Shown here piece by piece: positions 1 through 12,400 of a stretch of DNA of 64,000 bases. A program made the translations under genes and the position numbers. The stretch is from Heloderma charlesbogerti (Eukaryota > Chordata > Lepidosauria > Squamata > Helodermatidae). Where the stretch lies: positions 1,178,001 to 1,242,000 of the forward strand of contig JANEZZ010001866.1 in assembly GCA_026122225.1 (NCBI GenBank). The letters are read 5' to 3'. Positions within the stretch are counted from its first letter, which is position 1. Every line of letters starts with the position of its first letter. The notes under the pieces are model-generated. The model saw only the letters and a list, made by a program, of their open reading frames with translations. It was not told the origin of the DNA and ran no database searches.

Positions 1-100
1 CTTATGGGACGCAGCCTCCGTATTCTCAGCCCCGCCTGGCTCCTCATGCTGCCCAGGAACTGCATGCCAGACATTATCCTAAGCCAATCTACTCCTACAG
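1..100 (+). CDS. FOXN4: FOXN4 coding exon (5'-truncated by window edge)
   Basis: In frame 3 it reads [15 protein letters not shown] and ends KPIYSY plus the first two bases of a Ser codon, followed by donor GTGAGC at 101. It is the segment immediately before the forkhead domain. Confidence 0.88.
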
Positions 101-3100
101 GTGAGCGGGGCTTGTGGCTTCTTTTTTTTAAACAGGACCCAGCGTGGTTAATGGCTATCTGATCAAATATTTAGCACTTTGTCAATTTTTACATGTTCTT
201 CTTAGAAAAGCTGAACCGAAAACAGAAGAGTTGGCAGAAATGGACTCCCTCAAATGCTAGCTAATCAGTGCTGCTTACAGCCCTGGTCTGAGAAGGTGGG
301 AGGTGGCTTTGATTTCCTCATGATTTGATCTGGGAGAGAAGGTTGCTTTCACTACTCATATTATGCATGCCAGAATGCAGCCTTTTTTTTTGCTCTTTTG
401 CTCGCTTGTACATAAAAAGTAACATTCTGGCCAAGGCCAACAGAGATTTGTGGTTCTGTTCATATGGGGACCGATGTTTGCGTGTTAAAAAGAAGGATGA
501 AATCTTTTGACCTTATAGACATGTGTGCTCCTAACATCGTTTGAAACAAAGGTTAGGAAAGGTTATATCCCACAATTTACAACTGAAGTGAGTCACTTTC
601 TTGTCAGCCTCATTTCTTCATCTGTAAAATGGCATCATGAATGAAATAAGGATTGTGAAAGCACTGGAGAAATGCAAAATACTCTTAAAAACTTAGACAA
701 TAACAGGAGCTAATGATTGTAAGTGGGGGAGGGGAGTCTCTTGGCACGGGGGCGGGCGGGGGGGTACTGTGTCATACGTTACTTATATGGGTAGAGACTG
801 CTCTGAAGAACCCTAAAAGGAGTGGGCATTTTGTGCCAACAACTGGAAGGAAAAAAATGTGACCTCCACTTCTTACTTCTTACAGCTGCTTGATTGCCAT
901 GGCACTGAAGAACAGCAAAACAGGCAGCCTGCCAGTTAGCGAGATCTACAGCTTCATGAAGGAGCACTTCCCCTATTTCAAGGTGAGGTGGGCTTGGCAA
1001 AAGTCTCACTTATATCAGAAAGGAGGCACAGGTGGGGGACTCTTTTACCTGCCCTTAACGCCACACTAAGCCCTCTGCTGCTCCAGTCATAGTACACATC
1101 CTCATTTTTACCAATAAACCAAACTGTACTTGCTTTGGCAATGCGTATACTAAAATGGGAACTATCAGATAAGATTAGCATGATGCCTGTGCAAGGATGA
1201 CATGAAGATTTGTGAGCCAATTCATATTTGTGAGGCATGCAGAAGGCCGTATGTCCAATCTGCAGTGTCTCCAATTTAAAGGATCTGATAGTAGCAGGGA
1301 GGGATGTCGGAGGAATCCGTTTGGGGTGTGGAGCTCTATGAGCTTTCCTTGGTTCGGCCCCCTGGACTTCAGTCTGTTTTCCACTGCGGAGCCCAACTTG
1401 GTCTGCAGTGAGTCAGTTTGTGGATTTTTCATGTTTTTCCGTTTGCACAAATTACGGCTGAATTTTGCACAAATTTCAGCTGCAGTTTGCACAAATCTCT
1501 ATGTGCAAATTGTGGCTCAACACAAAAAAATACGTAAAAAGTTCCTGGAGTTTGGGGAAAACCCTGCAACTCGGCCTGCAAATGCAAACATACCACAGAA
1601 CACCATCGAGCCAAAAAAAGAAACAGATTTCTCAGCGACGGATATTCCTGGCAGCAGGTTATGGGAAAGATTGCTCTCTCCCTGCCTGAGACTCCGGTGG
1701 GCTGCCTCCCACCTGGGTACTTCCAGACAAGGCTTATATTGTGCAGTTGCACTGCCTCATTCATGGAATTTTATGGGGAGCCCAGATGACAGCGTCTTCA
1801 ACTTATAGAGCTCCTGTACTTTCCCACTGCTTCTCCTGTCTTTTTTTCTCACCAGAATTTGTTGTTGTTGAGGAAGAAAAGATGGAATAGCTGCACAAAG
1901 CCTTTCCATTGTTAGCACTAGGAGGCATCTGCCTGGAAGCACCCAAACCCTAGACCAGGGTTTTCTCAAACTTTCTGCCCCCGGGGCCCTCTTGAGAGAG
2001 GTGAAAATGACTGAGACCAGTACTGCAGGAGCAGAGCAAGTCAAAACCAGTGACAGATGGAGGCGGAGTTTGACATAATCAGCTGGCAATTGCTGTTATA
2101 GTTTTATATTGTTATCTACTCCCACTTTGAAAATGGCTAAATTCTCTGCCACAGCTATTTCCATATACTGTAGCAGGGAGTTCCGTAGTTCAGTTTTCCT
2201 CAAGTGAAGTACACACATCAGCTCTCGAGGTATCATGGCAGAATTTGCTGATCCAGAAGCTCTAAGAACAGAAGACTTTTATATTTTTTTTCTCCTCTCG
2301 CCTCATGCCCCTCAAAGTATTCTTACTCATCTCTTGTCATTCCTCCTCCTTAACTTGTACCTTAACATGTCCACAGTTGCCAGTTTGAGAAATGCTAATC
2401 TAGACAAATACTGTGACCTGGTATAAGGTGGCATCTGATTTTCCTAGATTGTGTGAGCCAAAGAAATTTATGCTTAACCCTTATATCTCATTTATACCTA
2501 AGCGCAGATTTTTTATTTGGGGCCACCATGTAGGGCCAGTTTTTGTTTTGTAGAAATATAGTTACATCATTGAAATGTATGTTGATATTTTGCCCTAGCG
2601 CGGGCGTGCATGCGCACACGCGCGCGCGCGCACACACTGAACAAGGCTGATGGTTCAAATCGAAGCCTTTAAAACAAACATTTACTCTAAAAAGTGTTCT
2701 CCCTGCATTTTATAGACGGCGCCTGATGGCTGGAAGAATTCTGTCCGCCACAACCTGTCCCTAAACAAATGCTTTGAGAAGGTGGAGAATAAGATGAGTG
2801 GCACCTCCCGTAAAGGCTGCCTGTGGGCACTCAACCCCGCCAAAATAGACAAGATGGAGGAAGAAATGCAGAAGTGGAAACGGAAAGATCTGGCTGCCAT
2901 TCACAGGAGCATGGCAAATCCAGGTAAGCCAGGAGCCACTGGTACAGATTCCTAAGGTGCCCCCTGTTACATTTCTCCAGCAAGGAGATACTACAAAGTT
3001 TGGACCCTGCAGCACCCTATTCCATAGAAGCAGAAACGGGATAGGCATGGAGGCACGTACGCTCTATACTTACACATGCTGTGTCTTCTTTTTTTAAAGC

Positions 3101-4875
3101 AGGGAAAACGCAGTATTATTTCTGAAAGCAAAAGAAAACCGTTTCCATGTGTTTTTGTGCTGTTCCACTATAGCACAGTGCCACCTAGTGGTTATGTAGC
3201 TGAAAAGCCGGAAAGGAATCCCTTTTCATGTAGTGCTCGGACCTCAATTCTGTGACAAAACCGAAAGTAAATGCAGCGGATTAACAGCCTCATATAGAAA
3301 AGCCCGAAAAGGTTGAAATCCTTCTCCTAAGGCTTAGATACAGGCAGTAAGAGCTTTAAGCTAAAATATGCTGGCATTTTGGCACTGCTCCCTTTTGCCT
3401 TTGACCTCGTCCACCACTGGAATGTGTCCCCAGAGATTCTCCAATATGGAATTCCCTGCTCTAACCACTATACCACCCTAGCTCTCGTGCATGGCTTTCA
3501 AAAACCCCTAAGGACAACTTAATAAAATATGTAATTATTTTTATGTCTTAAGTAACAGCTTTTTGTGTAACCACGCTTTATATTTAAATCTGGAGACAGA
3601 TATTTAAAAGAGAATTAAATCCTCTCTCAAATCACTTTCATTTCCCATACATTTCTCTTGTTCCAATAGTGAACCTGGGTTTGCAGTTTTTTTAAACCCT
3701 CTAAAAGCTTGCAAAACCTCTTTGACTAGACAAGAACTTGGAATGAGTCTGCACTTCACAAGCAGTGATCCCTTTTTTAAACCACTCTCCACTCTGAAAA
3801 ATCTCAATACCATATATATATAGCATTATTCTTAGTGCTGTGGCTGGATAGACATTTGTATATTTTCTTGGAACTGCGTGGGGCTTAACTCAGCCTTGGA
3901 AAGCCAGGCATACATAGATGCCTGTTCCCTCTTGCAGAGGAGCTGGACAAACTTATCACAGACCGACCCGAGAACTGCAGGAGGCCGAGCAAACAGGGGG
4001 AGGCCGACGCGTCCACGCTGAGCCACATGGCGGCTGCCCAAGGCCGCATGCCGCAGCCCGTCATGACGCTCTCCCTGCAGTCCATCCCGCTCCATCACCA
4101 GATCCAGACGCAGGCATGCCTGACCCCGGACTCGCCGGCTCCTGCACAGACCCCTCCGCTGCACGCCCTGCGCACGGCTAACCACAGCCCCCTCCCTCAG
4201 CATCCGATGAGCCGGGGCCCGGATTTCCTCAGCGTGATGACGTTGGATATGAGCACAGAGGTCGATGCTCTCGACCCCAGCATCATGGACTTTGCACTGC
4301 AAGGTAAGGGCTGGCGGAAGGGCGGTAGCAGCCACATTACACAAAAACAGCTCAGCTGTGCAGGGCGGGGCAGAGCAACCTGTATGAGGACCTCTGGGCG
4401 GTGGAGCGGGGCGGAACTTGGTGGCAGTGGCAGCGACAGGGCACCCATGGGGTAAAGGCTTTCTGGGGCTGCACGGTGCGCACCCTTGATTTATATTAAG
4501 CTCTACTGAACACAGGATTAGGGATAAACAGGCTGATTCAAAACTTTTTTTTTTAACATGAAACTGCTAGCGGGAATAGTCATCTGCTCAGAATGTTGCT
4601 GTTATCACCATTCTTATTACAAAGGTAACATATGGGAAGAGATGAAGGATGAGAGCTTCAGCCTGGAGACTTTGGGAGCCTTCAGCAACTCCCCTCTTCC
4701 ACTCTCCGATTGCGACCTCGCCCCATCCAGCCTCACCCCAGTCTCTAGTGGCAGCAGCCACCCCTTTCCAGACGTACAAGTGACAGGCCTCTACACGACC
4801 TATACCACGCTGGACACCGTATCGTCTGCACAGCACCTAAGTGCCCAAGGGAACAAGCCCATCGCCCTGCTCTGA
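1..4875 (+). CDS. FOXN4: FOXN4, forkhead box N4 (3' part, five coding exons)
   Basis: This is a nuclear winged-helix transcription factor; in vertebrates FOXN4 specifies retinal amacrine/horizontal cells and spinal V2b interneurons (family knowledge). The visible CDS is the join of 1-100, 886-982, 2716-2923, 3938-4303 and 4625-4875. It encodes a pre-domain tail, the whole forkhead DNA-binding domain (from [14 protein letters not shown] to [17 protein letters not shown]), a Pro/Gln-rich linker, and an acidic C-terminal activation region ([23 protein letters not shown]) ending [12 protein letters not shown]. All introns are GT-AG and phases agree. The start codon and N-terminus are upstream of the window. 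FOXN1 is the nearest relative, but the linker and the C-terminal end fit FOXN4, as does the neighbouring ACACB. Confidence is high. Confidence 0.96.
886..982 (+). CDS. FOXN4: FOXN4 exon: first half of the forkhead domain
   Basis: The exon follows acceptor TTCTTACAG and completes the split Ser codon. It encodes [20 protein letters not shown] and the helix-2 residues [10 protein letters not shown], ending in phase 0 at donor GTGAGG. Confidence 0.96.
1440..1560. repeat. GCACAAAT-rich repeat fragment
   Basis: The motif TTTGCACAAAT recurs four times in both orientations within about 100 bp of a FOXN4 intron. The same motif clusters at 33950-34190, 48030-48740 and 58440-58580, so it marks an interspersed foldback family rather than a gene. 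Confidence 0.45.
1715..1950. repeat. MITE-like fragment (family with GATGGAA...GCTGCAC core)
   Basis: AGATGGAATAGCTGCAC and flanking text resemble 13575-13835, 15055-15125 and 32225-32455. Edges are uncertain. The rest of the FOXN4 intron 983-2715 shows nothing else I can name. Confidence 0.3.
2611..2638. repeat. Alternating CG/CA simple repeat
   Basis: An uninterrupted purine-pyrimidine alternation (CGCACACGCGCG...CACACA) lies about 75 bp upstream of a FOXN4 exon. Such tracts can adopt Z-DNA; that is general knowledge, not shown here. Confidence 0.8.
2716..2923 (+). CDS. FOXN4: FOXN4 exon: recognition helix and wings of the forkhead domain
   Basis: It encodes [20 protein letters not shown], which contains the forkhead recognition helix ([13 protein letters not shown]). 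It continues through [18 protein letters not shown] and the basic stretch KWKRKDL. The donor is GTAAGC. Confidence 0.97.
3415..3490 (-). repeat. tRNA-derived SINE head fragment
   Basis: Read on the minus strand it has GGTGGTATAGTGGTTAGAGC, a tRNA box-A-like head typical of squamate SINEs. The remainder is degenerate. Confidence 0.4.
3938..4303 (+). CDS. FOXN4: FOXN4 exon: linker and start of activation region
   Basis: It starts [16 protein letters not shown], runs through a Pro/Gln/His-rich stretch ([17 protein letters not shown]), and ends in the conserved acidic motif [17 protein letters not shown]. It ends in phase 1 at donor GTAAGG. Confidence 0.95.
4625..4875 (+). CDS. FOXN4: FOXN4 last coding exon and stop
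   Basis: It continues [19 protein letters not shown] and ends [14 protein letters not shown]...GNKPIALL, with TGA at 4873-4875. The acceptor TTATTACAAAG has a weak pyrimidine tract. An upstream in-frame ATG at 4558 is intronic. Confidence 0.94.
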
Positions 4876-7800
4876 AAGGCACTTAACCCTCTCCCTCTGT
4901 TTTTGGCCTCTTGAGTGCCAGTTTTTTCGAGGTGCGACTTTGATCATGCAAAAATCTTCAAAACGGGGCGGACAGGAGGTGTGAACATGTCACCTTCCTG
5001 CTCCTTCTTCAACCACTTCAAGCAAGAGATTTTGGTGAGATGCCATTGCATAGTCTTGAGGACACTACATTAAAGGACCTGAGTAGCCATCTAAAAACTA
5101 GTAGAATATTTTGTGAGAAAACTTCCAAGGCGTGGTTTTAAAAACAACGGGAAAACCTAATGTGAAAGAACAACCTTGGGCACATACCTGATTTTGCTAC
5201 CGACTTTGTAGAAGAAGGTGCAGTTTGCTGCTTCATCAGAACCTAGGCCAGAGGTCCAAGTTTCGCTTTCACCTTTGCGCCCCCGCCTCGTGCTCGCAAC
5301 CACTGACTTTGTACTGGCAAATTCAGGGCTGGCATGTCTTGTGTGATGCGGTTGCTGTTCCAGCTGTGCACGTGGGTCATCTCGAACTCCTAGACAGGAC
5401 CTGGGCAGCCTCTGCACACGTTGCACGTTGTGAGCGCGCTGGAGCCCCCGCACGTGCCAGTCGATCAGGGCAGCTGACCCATTTTTAATCGTTTCCTTTA
5501 ATTTATTAATTTTATAGGCAGGGCAGTCTTCAAGATAGCAAAATCAGAAAGGACTAGAAGGCGGCAATCAAAGAACTGGCTGGCTCAAATCAAGATGCGA
5601 AATTCAGCCCTCCATCCACTGCTACTTGGTAGGGTTGTTGTGTCATCAGTGACAGTCAAAGCCACAACTGGAAGAATTCTTTCATCAAGAATCTGGACTT
5701 CAGGCCTAGGAAACCTGTGTCCTCTTGGCTCCCTCCATGATTCTAGGCCCTGTGGGTAGTTCTGCCTCACTCCGCCTTTCCCCAGTTCCATGTCTCCACT
5801 CATTGCTTTGATTTTCAGGCCACTGCCTGCTCTTTTCCACTTCCTTTGGTGAACCTGTCCCTTCATCAGCCCCTCTCTCACTTCCCTCCTACTCTTAAGC
5901 CTTGTGAAATATCTCCAGAAACCCTTCATGTCTCAGTTGCTTATCTCCTCTGCCCTTTCTTCAAGCCATATTCTCCACCTACCTTTCTTTCAAGTTCCTC
6001 TTTCTCAGCCCATTGCCTACTCTGCATCCTTTGTTTACCCTCTTTGCCACAGAACTCCTCCTCCCTTAAGTTCCCTACCTCTCGGGTCATCTTCCCAGGC
6101 CTCAGCCATCCCTTATGGGAGGTTTTCGTCTCAGCCAAACTGATGTTCACTTCCCTCACAGAAGGTGGATAGCAAATTGTGGCTCCCTGCACAACTGAAC
6201 GCTCCAGGCCTTTAGATCAGCTCTGCCAATCAGCTGCAGAGGCATCAACACCACAAGAGCAATTAAAAGGGATGTTTTCATATCAAGGGAGGAAGGAAGC
6301 CTGTGATCCAGGATGGATAATGAACTATTCATTATGCTGAATAGAATATTAGGATTAACTGGCTTGTTTTAGACTTTTTAAACAAAAGCGAAAGAATTTA
6401 GGATTGATATTCTAGGTGTGTGTAGGGTGTTTCTTAATTCTTGTGCTAGGCAGTATTACTGTTTGTAAATTTTATTTATAATTTATTTTTATGAAGAAAA
6501 AAAGGAATTGTATATTCAGCACTGACTTTTGTTAAAACATTACATTAACTTTTTAAAAACTTTATTTAATTATTCCAAACCACAGCAAAATATTGTGAAT
6601 CAATAGTACGCTTGGGACCTTTATTTTAAACCTGATCTTTAAAAGAAGCACTTTGGATACTTAGAGATAGCATTTTCTGTGAGAGACCAAATATTGTTTT
6701 ACATGTTCAACCGATGGGCCTTTTCTACAATTGACACAAAAGTATCTTTTTTGCAACTCGGTCCTATTGCATGTTTACTTTGATATACTGTATGTCACAA
6801 AGTGTTCAAAGGGGTTTACTTCCAAGTAAGCAAGCACAGGATTGCAGCCCTTGTTTACAATAAAATAAAATAAAGATTAAAATGACCACCGAACAGGAGA
6901 AACTGCAAAATGAACTTAAGATTTTAAAACTTACAGTGTAGTGTTTAGGCTATTTGGTGCCAATATAACTTTGATGTAATATTCTTTTTAAAATAATGTG
7001 TTACTAAGCACTGTGATTGGATAGAACGTTTATATTTTCTTTGGTTTTCACAGAATGGTACCTACTTGAATTTGGAAGAAAACTTTTGCTCTACATTATG
7101 ACTAAGAATATATTGATGGGGAAATTTCCTTTGTGGGCAGGTTGTTTATCCAGTCCTGATTCAGAGATGGTATGTCAGGGCAGATATTTCAGGATAACAG
7201 TCCCAGTCTAAACAGATTTCCAGGGCGATTCAACTACCTTGCTGGATGTCATTAGGACTGGATTTTTTTTGACAGAAATAACAAATTTGCTATTGTTTAC
7301 ACAATGTAAGCTGAAGTTGAAAGGCAACGAATAATTACTGGAACTTTTCATCCTTCCTCCTGGCCTGAAAAAGACAACCCATCATGTAAACTTTACATGA
7401 TGATAGTTGATTATCTTTCAACTTCAGGATAGGATTAGTCAAAGTATATGGGTATTTAATGAGAAATAAGTCTTCCCAAAGTCTTAATGGGGCTGACCCC
7501 AAGGAAGTGTGCACAGACAGTCCAGATCATACAAACAAAAGCAGAAGTTACTGTGAGTTTGGGGTTGTTAGCCAATGGATATATACCTTTTATGTCTCAA
7601 TAAAATAAGAGCTGTGTGGTTTTGGTGACGCCTTCATATTGGGTGACAGTCACAGGTTGTCTATCAGAAACAGAAATTGCCCAGTTCTTCTGTTCTTAAA
7701 AATTTGCAACCCCCCACCCCAATCAACCAAAACACTCCCAACACCACCAAACACCACACACATTGTTATAATGGTTTATGGGAATATGTCAACCTAAAAC

Positions 7801-7945
7801 CAGAATGGTGCCCAGTAACAGAAATGTACCGTTTAAGGAAGCCACCCTTGGAAAATGTAACGTCAATTCTGATGCTTTGATGCAACATATCATCCAAGAA
7901 TGTTTTGCTGTTGGTTTTTTATGGAAATAAATCACAATAAAAATG
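4876..7945 (+). other. Probable FOXN4 3' UTR and flank
   Basis: No convincing ORF lies downstream of the FOXN4 stop. The region is AT-rich from 6300 onward and has AATAAA motifs at 6859 and, close together, at 7926 and 7936. The transcript end is inferred, not seen. A short Harbinger-type repeat end (AAGTAAGCAAGCACAGGATTGCAG) lies near 6820-6850. Confidence 0.4.
7926..7941 (+). terminator. Candidate poly(A) signals for FOXN4
   Basis: Two AATAAA hexamers lie at 7926-7931 and 7936-7941, the last good plus-strand signals before the ACACB side begins. Use is inferred only. Confidence 0.3.
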
Positions 7946-8201
7946 GATTAATGCTAGAGATGCTGCTAAAAGATGAGCGCATGAATAGCAATTCACATCT
8001 TGGAAGGCGGTGTGTCTGTGTGTTGATCTGAGAACTGCTTCACTGGGGAAGAAATGAAGAGGAAACAGCTTTATGGCAATGAATGAATGTAGTCAGAACT
8101 GTTCAGAGAATTAAAAGATCTGTTTCACAAGTCTCCAAAGACAAAAGGAATGTGAAGTCAGTAAGAAAAGTCAGAGTGTCGTTTTTAGTAAACATGCTTG
8201 T

Positions 8202-8207
8202 TTTATT
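8202..8207 (-). terminator. Candidate poly(A) signal for ACACB
   Basis: An AATAAA on the minus strand lies about 1.1 kb downstream of the ACACB stop codon. The two genes would converge with about 260 bp between signals. Use is inferred only. Confidence 0.3.
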
Positions 8208-9323
8208 TGGAGCTACTCAGCTCTTTGAATAGTGGTTTTTAGGGCCCTCCCTTCTGTGGCAATGTGCACATTAGATAACACCTTTCCTATGAGAAAGAGC
8301 TATGTTTCTTGCACTCAGCTTCTTCCTCCTTGAAGGAGAAAATTATAACCATCTTTTTTTTTAAGGAAAAAAACTTCCACTCTGTCACTAAATGCACTAA
8401 ACTCACACAACATGTTGCCCAACTGCATGGCACACATAAGTAATCTACAATCCAGTTTGGGCATTAAGGGTTAGTGTAACTGTCAGGAAATGCAACACTC
8501 TGCATGCATATGTTTACCAATGTACATTTCCTTCAAGCATTGCCTCCTTTGTCCTTCATCTCCTTCATGCTCTTATACAAGAATTTTGGGATAAAACCTA
8601 TCATGCTCTTGAAGTTACGGAGTCCACGATGCACTCAACCTGTAGATTATTTATCCCTTTAAAAGTTGCATTTTGAATTCCCAGCTTGTGGCAAAGTCCA
8701 ATAACCTAGTAGATCTATTAAACAGCACCATGGCATCTACTCGCAAAGATAAGGCACAGCTAAAACCCCAGCTGAGAAACAAGCAAGTGGTTCTAAGAAG
8801 GTAGAAATGCCAATTTGATTTTGAGAAAGAGCTATTAAAAAGTTTTACCAAGGCCCCGCATACTGGCTTGATAGCAGCTACTGGAAATTTTTCCCCCAGC
8901 ATGTTTTTACTGGAGTCGATTTTTTAAAAAGTAGAAACACCTTTCTTATTGAGGAAGATGGTTGATAGAAACAACTGAAAACTTGGATTGTTGTTTTTTA
9001 AAAAGATACTACATTACGTTATAAAAACAACACTTATCTTGGACAGATTGCTGCTGCACGGTAGGCACAGATAGCTCAGACGTCTGTCTGGAGTTTAGAA
9101 CCGTCCTGGCGGTCTGGATTATTTTGTTCTTAGGTGCAGGACACATAGCTGTTTTATAAATGTCCAGTTCCACTTCTGTGCTCTGGAATCACCAGTGACA
9201 ACTGTTCTGTAGATCCCTTCTGTTCACAACTCTGACAGAGGCAGGAGGAGTGAGCTGGTTCCGTCTTTGTGCGTTTTCCCCATCGATGGGTGTGTGATCT
9301 TCCCTGCTGTGGCAAGACCTTGG
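8208..9323 (-). other. Probable ACACB 3' UTR
   Basis: The region lies between the ACACB stop and the candidate poly(A) signal. I see no supported ORF, RNA gene or clear repeat in it. Confidence 0.35.
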
Positions 9324-9450
9324 TCAAGAGGAGGTAGGATTGTCCATGGTTGCAAGGAGACGTGCAATCTCGGTCCTCTGAGCACGAGTGATGTGTTGGG
9401 TCATGTGAATGATACAGTCGACGGCAATATCCGGGTTTGCTTGAACTAAG
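9324..9450 (-). CDS. ACACB: ACACB exon e43: C-terminus and stop
   Basis: It encodes [20 protein letters not shown] and ends [12 protein letters not shown] with TGA (plus-strand TCA at 9324-9326). The CTACAG acceptor is chosen by phase. Confidence 0.94.
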
Positions 9451-12400
9451 CTGTAGGGTGTACAAGAGAGAGAAGTGGGGTGAGGGGCAGTCATGGGAGA
9501 AAAGTCCAGTTACTGGAGTCAAGGAGTTGCCCCTCTCCTGGATGTCATATAAGATAACCAGATGAAGAACAGGTCAGGATGAAAATGAAGCAGTAAAACA
9601 GAAGAACGTAAGAAATCCAAAGACCATGTAAAAGACAGGAATATCCCAGAAGTTTACAAGCCATCCCATTTCCCCCAGTATCTAGTAACCAGAGATACAG
9701 TGCTCCTGCACAGGAATGCCATTTTTGGCTGCCTATAGTTCAATCCTCCATTAATTTAAGGTTAAAGCCATTTATGCTGATGGCCGTCACAATACCTTGT
9801 AGCGACAGCTGTAACATTAAGTAATCCTTCCTTCCTTTGCTGCAAATCAAACTTCAGTGGATAATACCATGCTCTGGTATTTTGAAAAGTAGAATAGTAT
9901 CTTTCAGTTCACCATCTCCACGGTGCCCATGATTTTATAAATCTCTTGTCATATCCCTCCAATTCAGTGGTGCGGTGTGTGTTTTTAAACAACAACACAA
10001 TCTTTAGTGGTTCAGTTAGTGGTTCAGTAAATTAGTGGTTTAATACTTCAGTTTCCCTTTTGGTCAAGTGGAATGAATTATATTTCAGCATTGGGAAGGG
10101 TGGGGATGCCTTTGAATGCATTCCTGCTCATAGTCTCTTTTTTGTATATGGCATAAAAAATAGTGTTCATGCATGGATATGCTATCAAAGAAGAAACAAC
10201 CTCATTTATCGAAATGGCAAAAGGGACCCCCAGTTCATTCTGCATTTTCATTTAAATAGAAATTGCAATGAAAATTAGATACTCAACTCCCAAAATAACC
10301 CTTCAATATGCCTGTGCCTCTTTCCAGAACGTATAAATATATCCCCGTTCTGGCACCTTGGAGCAGCCAAGCAATGTTCACTTAACAGAACCCCACTATG
10401 GCTTAGTGAAATAACTCTCTACTCACTTCCGGATGTGCTTGAGGGCATAATCCCGCTTCAAGTACTTGATGTTCTCCCGGATGGCTGACTTTGCCCCATC
10501 TTCTTCTTGTAAGTGTTTCTCAAGCCATTCCACCACAACTTGGTTATTATCCCAGAGGTAGCCCTAAAGGAAAGACAGGAACATAACTCAGGCTGGAAAT
10601 AGTTTTTGAGAGGGGTGAGTATCGCTTGATGGGTGCTTTGAGTCTAACGGTACACACATTTCTTCTGTCTCACTGTCACCTCCACTTGAACAGGTTTTGC
10701 AGTTGTTTTGGAATGATACAAAACCCTGCCAAACCTGTTTACCAGAGATGAACGTGGGACAAACTAACGCACCATGAGCAGTGAACAGCCCTTATTTCAA
10801 ACTGCCTTCAACTCTGAAAATACTGCGAAGGGTTGCGTAGCGCCTCGAAGGCTCTCTGTTGCTTTTGCTGCAACAGACAAACACGACTTCCCCTCTGGCA
10901 CTTGGAAACAGTCTCCTCAACCTCCATTAAAAAGGGACGTATGCGTAAGATCGTTTCTACAGGTCAACTAGGACTGTAATATTTTGCTTCGTTTTTTCTC
11001 CCCTGTATATTATTCTAACTGTAGGATCAGTTGCATGAAGTCTCTTCTGTCCTTCTAACCCATAACACTTTGTTGCACCTTGAAAAGGTGTCTTCCCCTT
11101 AAAATAGAGTTGGATCCTTGCCTTTCAAAATGGGCCCCTCAATTTGGGGCCCAGAGGCCTTTCAGGACTCAGGAGCAACGAAGGCAGTGGGCACAGCTGA
11201 AGCTTCTCTTCGGGCATGCCTGGCCTCTGTACAAAGGTTTCTGTTAAAAGGCCTAACAGAGAAAGAAGGAGCGGGAGCTCTCTCCAGGTCAGAGGCAGGG
11301 ATCAAGGTGGAAGGGAAGCCAGTCGCAGCAGCACCAGGACAGAAGATCTTGGAGAGCCACTGAAGGCGGTGTGGTTAGCGCTGGACTGGGTCTCAGGAGA
11401 TCTGGGCTCTAGCCCCCACTCGGCCATGAAGCTCACTGGGTGATGTTGGGTGAAGCCGAGAGCTTCGGCTATTGAGCAGTATAGAAATGAAATGAATGAA
11501 TAAATAAATAAATAAAATGTTGGGCCAGTCACTGACTCTCAGCCTAACCTACCTCACAGGGTAGTTGTGAGGATAAACTGGAGAGGAGGAAGAGGGCCAT
11601 GTAAGCTGCCTTGGGCTCCTCTCAGGAGGAAAAATAAGCAGGATAGAAACAAAATAATAAATAAATTGGTCAAGTGATCCCTGCCTTCCTGGCTGGTAGG
11701 GACACCAGACGGGGAAAGGGGGGAACAGCGACCACATGCCCCAGGGGAGGAAGCAGCTGGGCAGGAGCCCAGAGGCCAGCCAAAAGCAGGGCCAGGAGAA
11801 GCAGGGCGTCTCCCCAGTGGGCACGAGGATCTCCGCAGAGCACAGCACGCACCTTCACGGCCCCTTCCGTCTCCAGGAACCAGCGCCGCAGCATGGACTG
11901 GATGTGGCTGTTGCTGAGCTCGCTGTGGGCAGTCAGGATCTGGGCCCTCACGACTTCCTCCAGCAAGAGGCGCCGCAGCCGCCAGTAGAGGAACGAGCGG
12001 GCCTTTCTCCACTGGAGGATGTCCTGAAAGCGGGGAGCGAGAGCCAGACTCTGAAGCGCAGTTTACACATCGGTACTGGGCGTTATCGATATTGGCGAAG
12101 GGAAAGGAAACGTTTAGCAGCGGATGCCCGCATTATGGTGGGCAGACAAACATAACGTCAGCTTTATAGTAAACATAGCACGTAGTGGGGCAGGGACTTG
12201 AACTCGGGTCCAAATCCATCGCTCGCACTACACTGCTCTGACTCTCAGCAACGTGAGCGCAGCAGGGAAGCTAAAATGCCACTGCGCTTTCCGAGGCCTG
12301 CGAGAGCCAGTCGGGGGCTGGGAAGACGTGGGGCTGGGGGCAGAGGAGAAAGCGACCCGGCCGCTTAACTGTAACGACGCCTTTCTCTTGCATCCTCCCG

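Noticed and set aside
1212..1808. 198-codon plus-strand ORF in a FOXN4 intron
   Set aside because: It overlaps repeat sequence (GCACAAAT cluster and a MITE-like fragment), has antisense ORFs of similar size, and shows no recognisable domain or splice context.
3832..4344. 170-codon minus-strand ORF across FOXN4 exon 4
   Set aside because: It is the antisense shadow of a GC-rich coding exon whose sense frame matches FOXN4.
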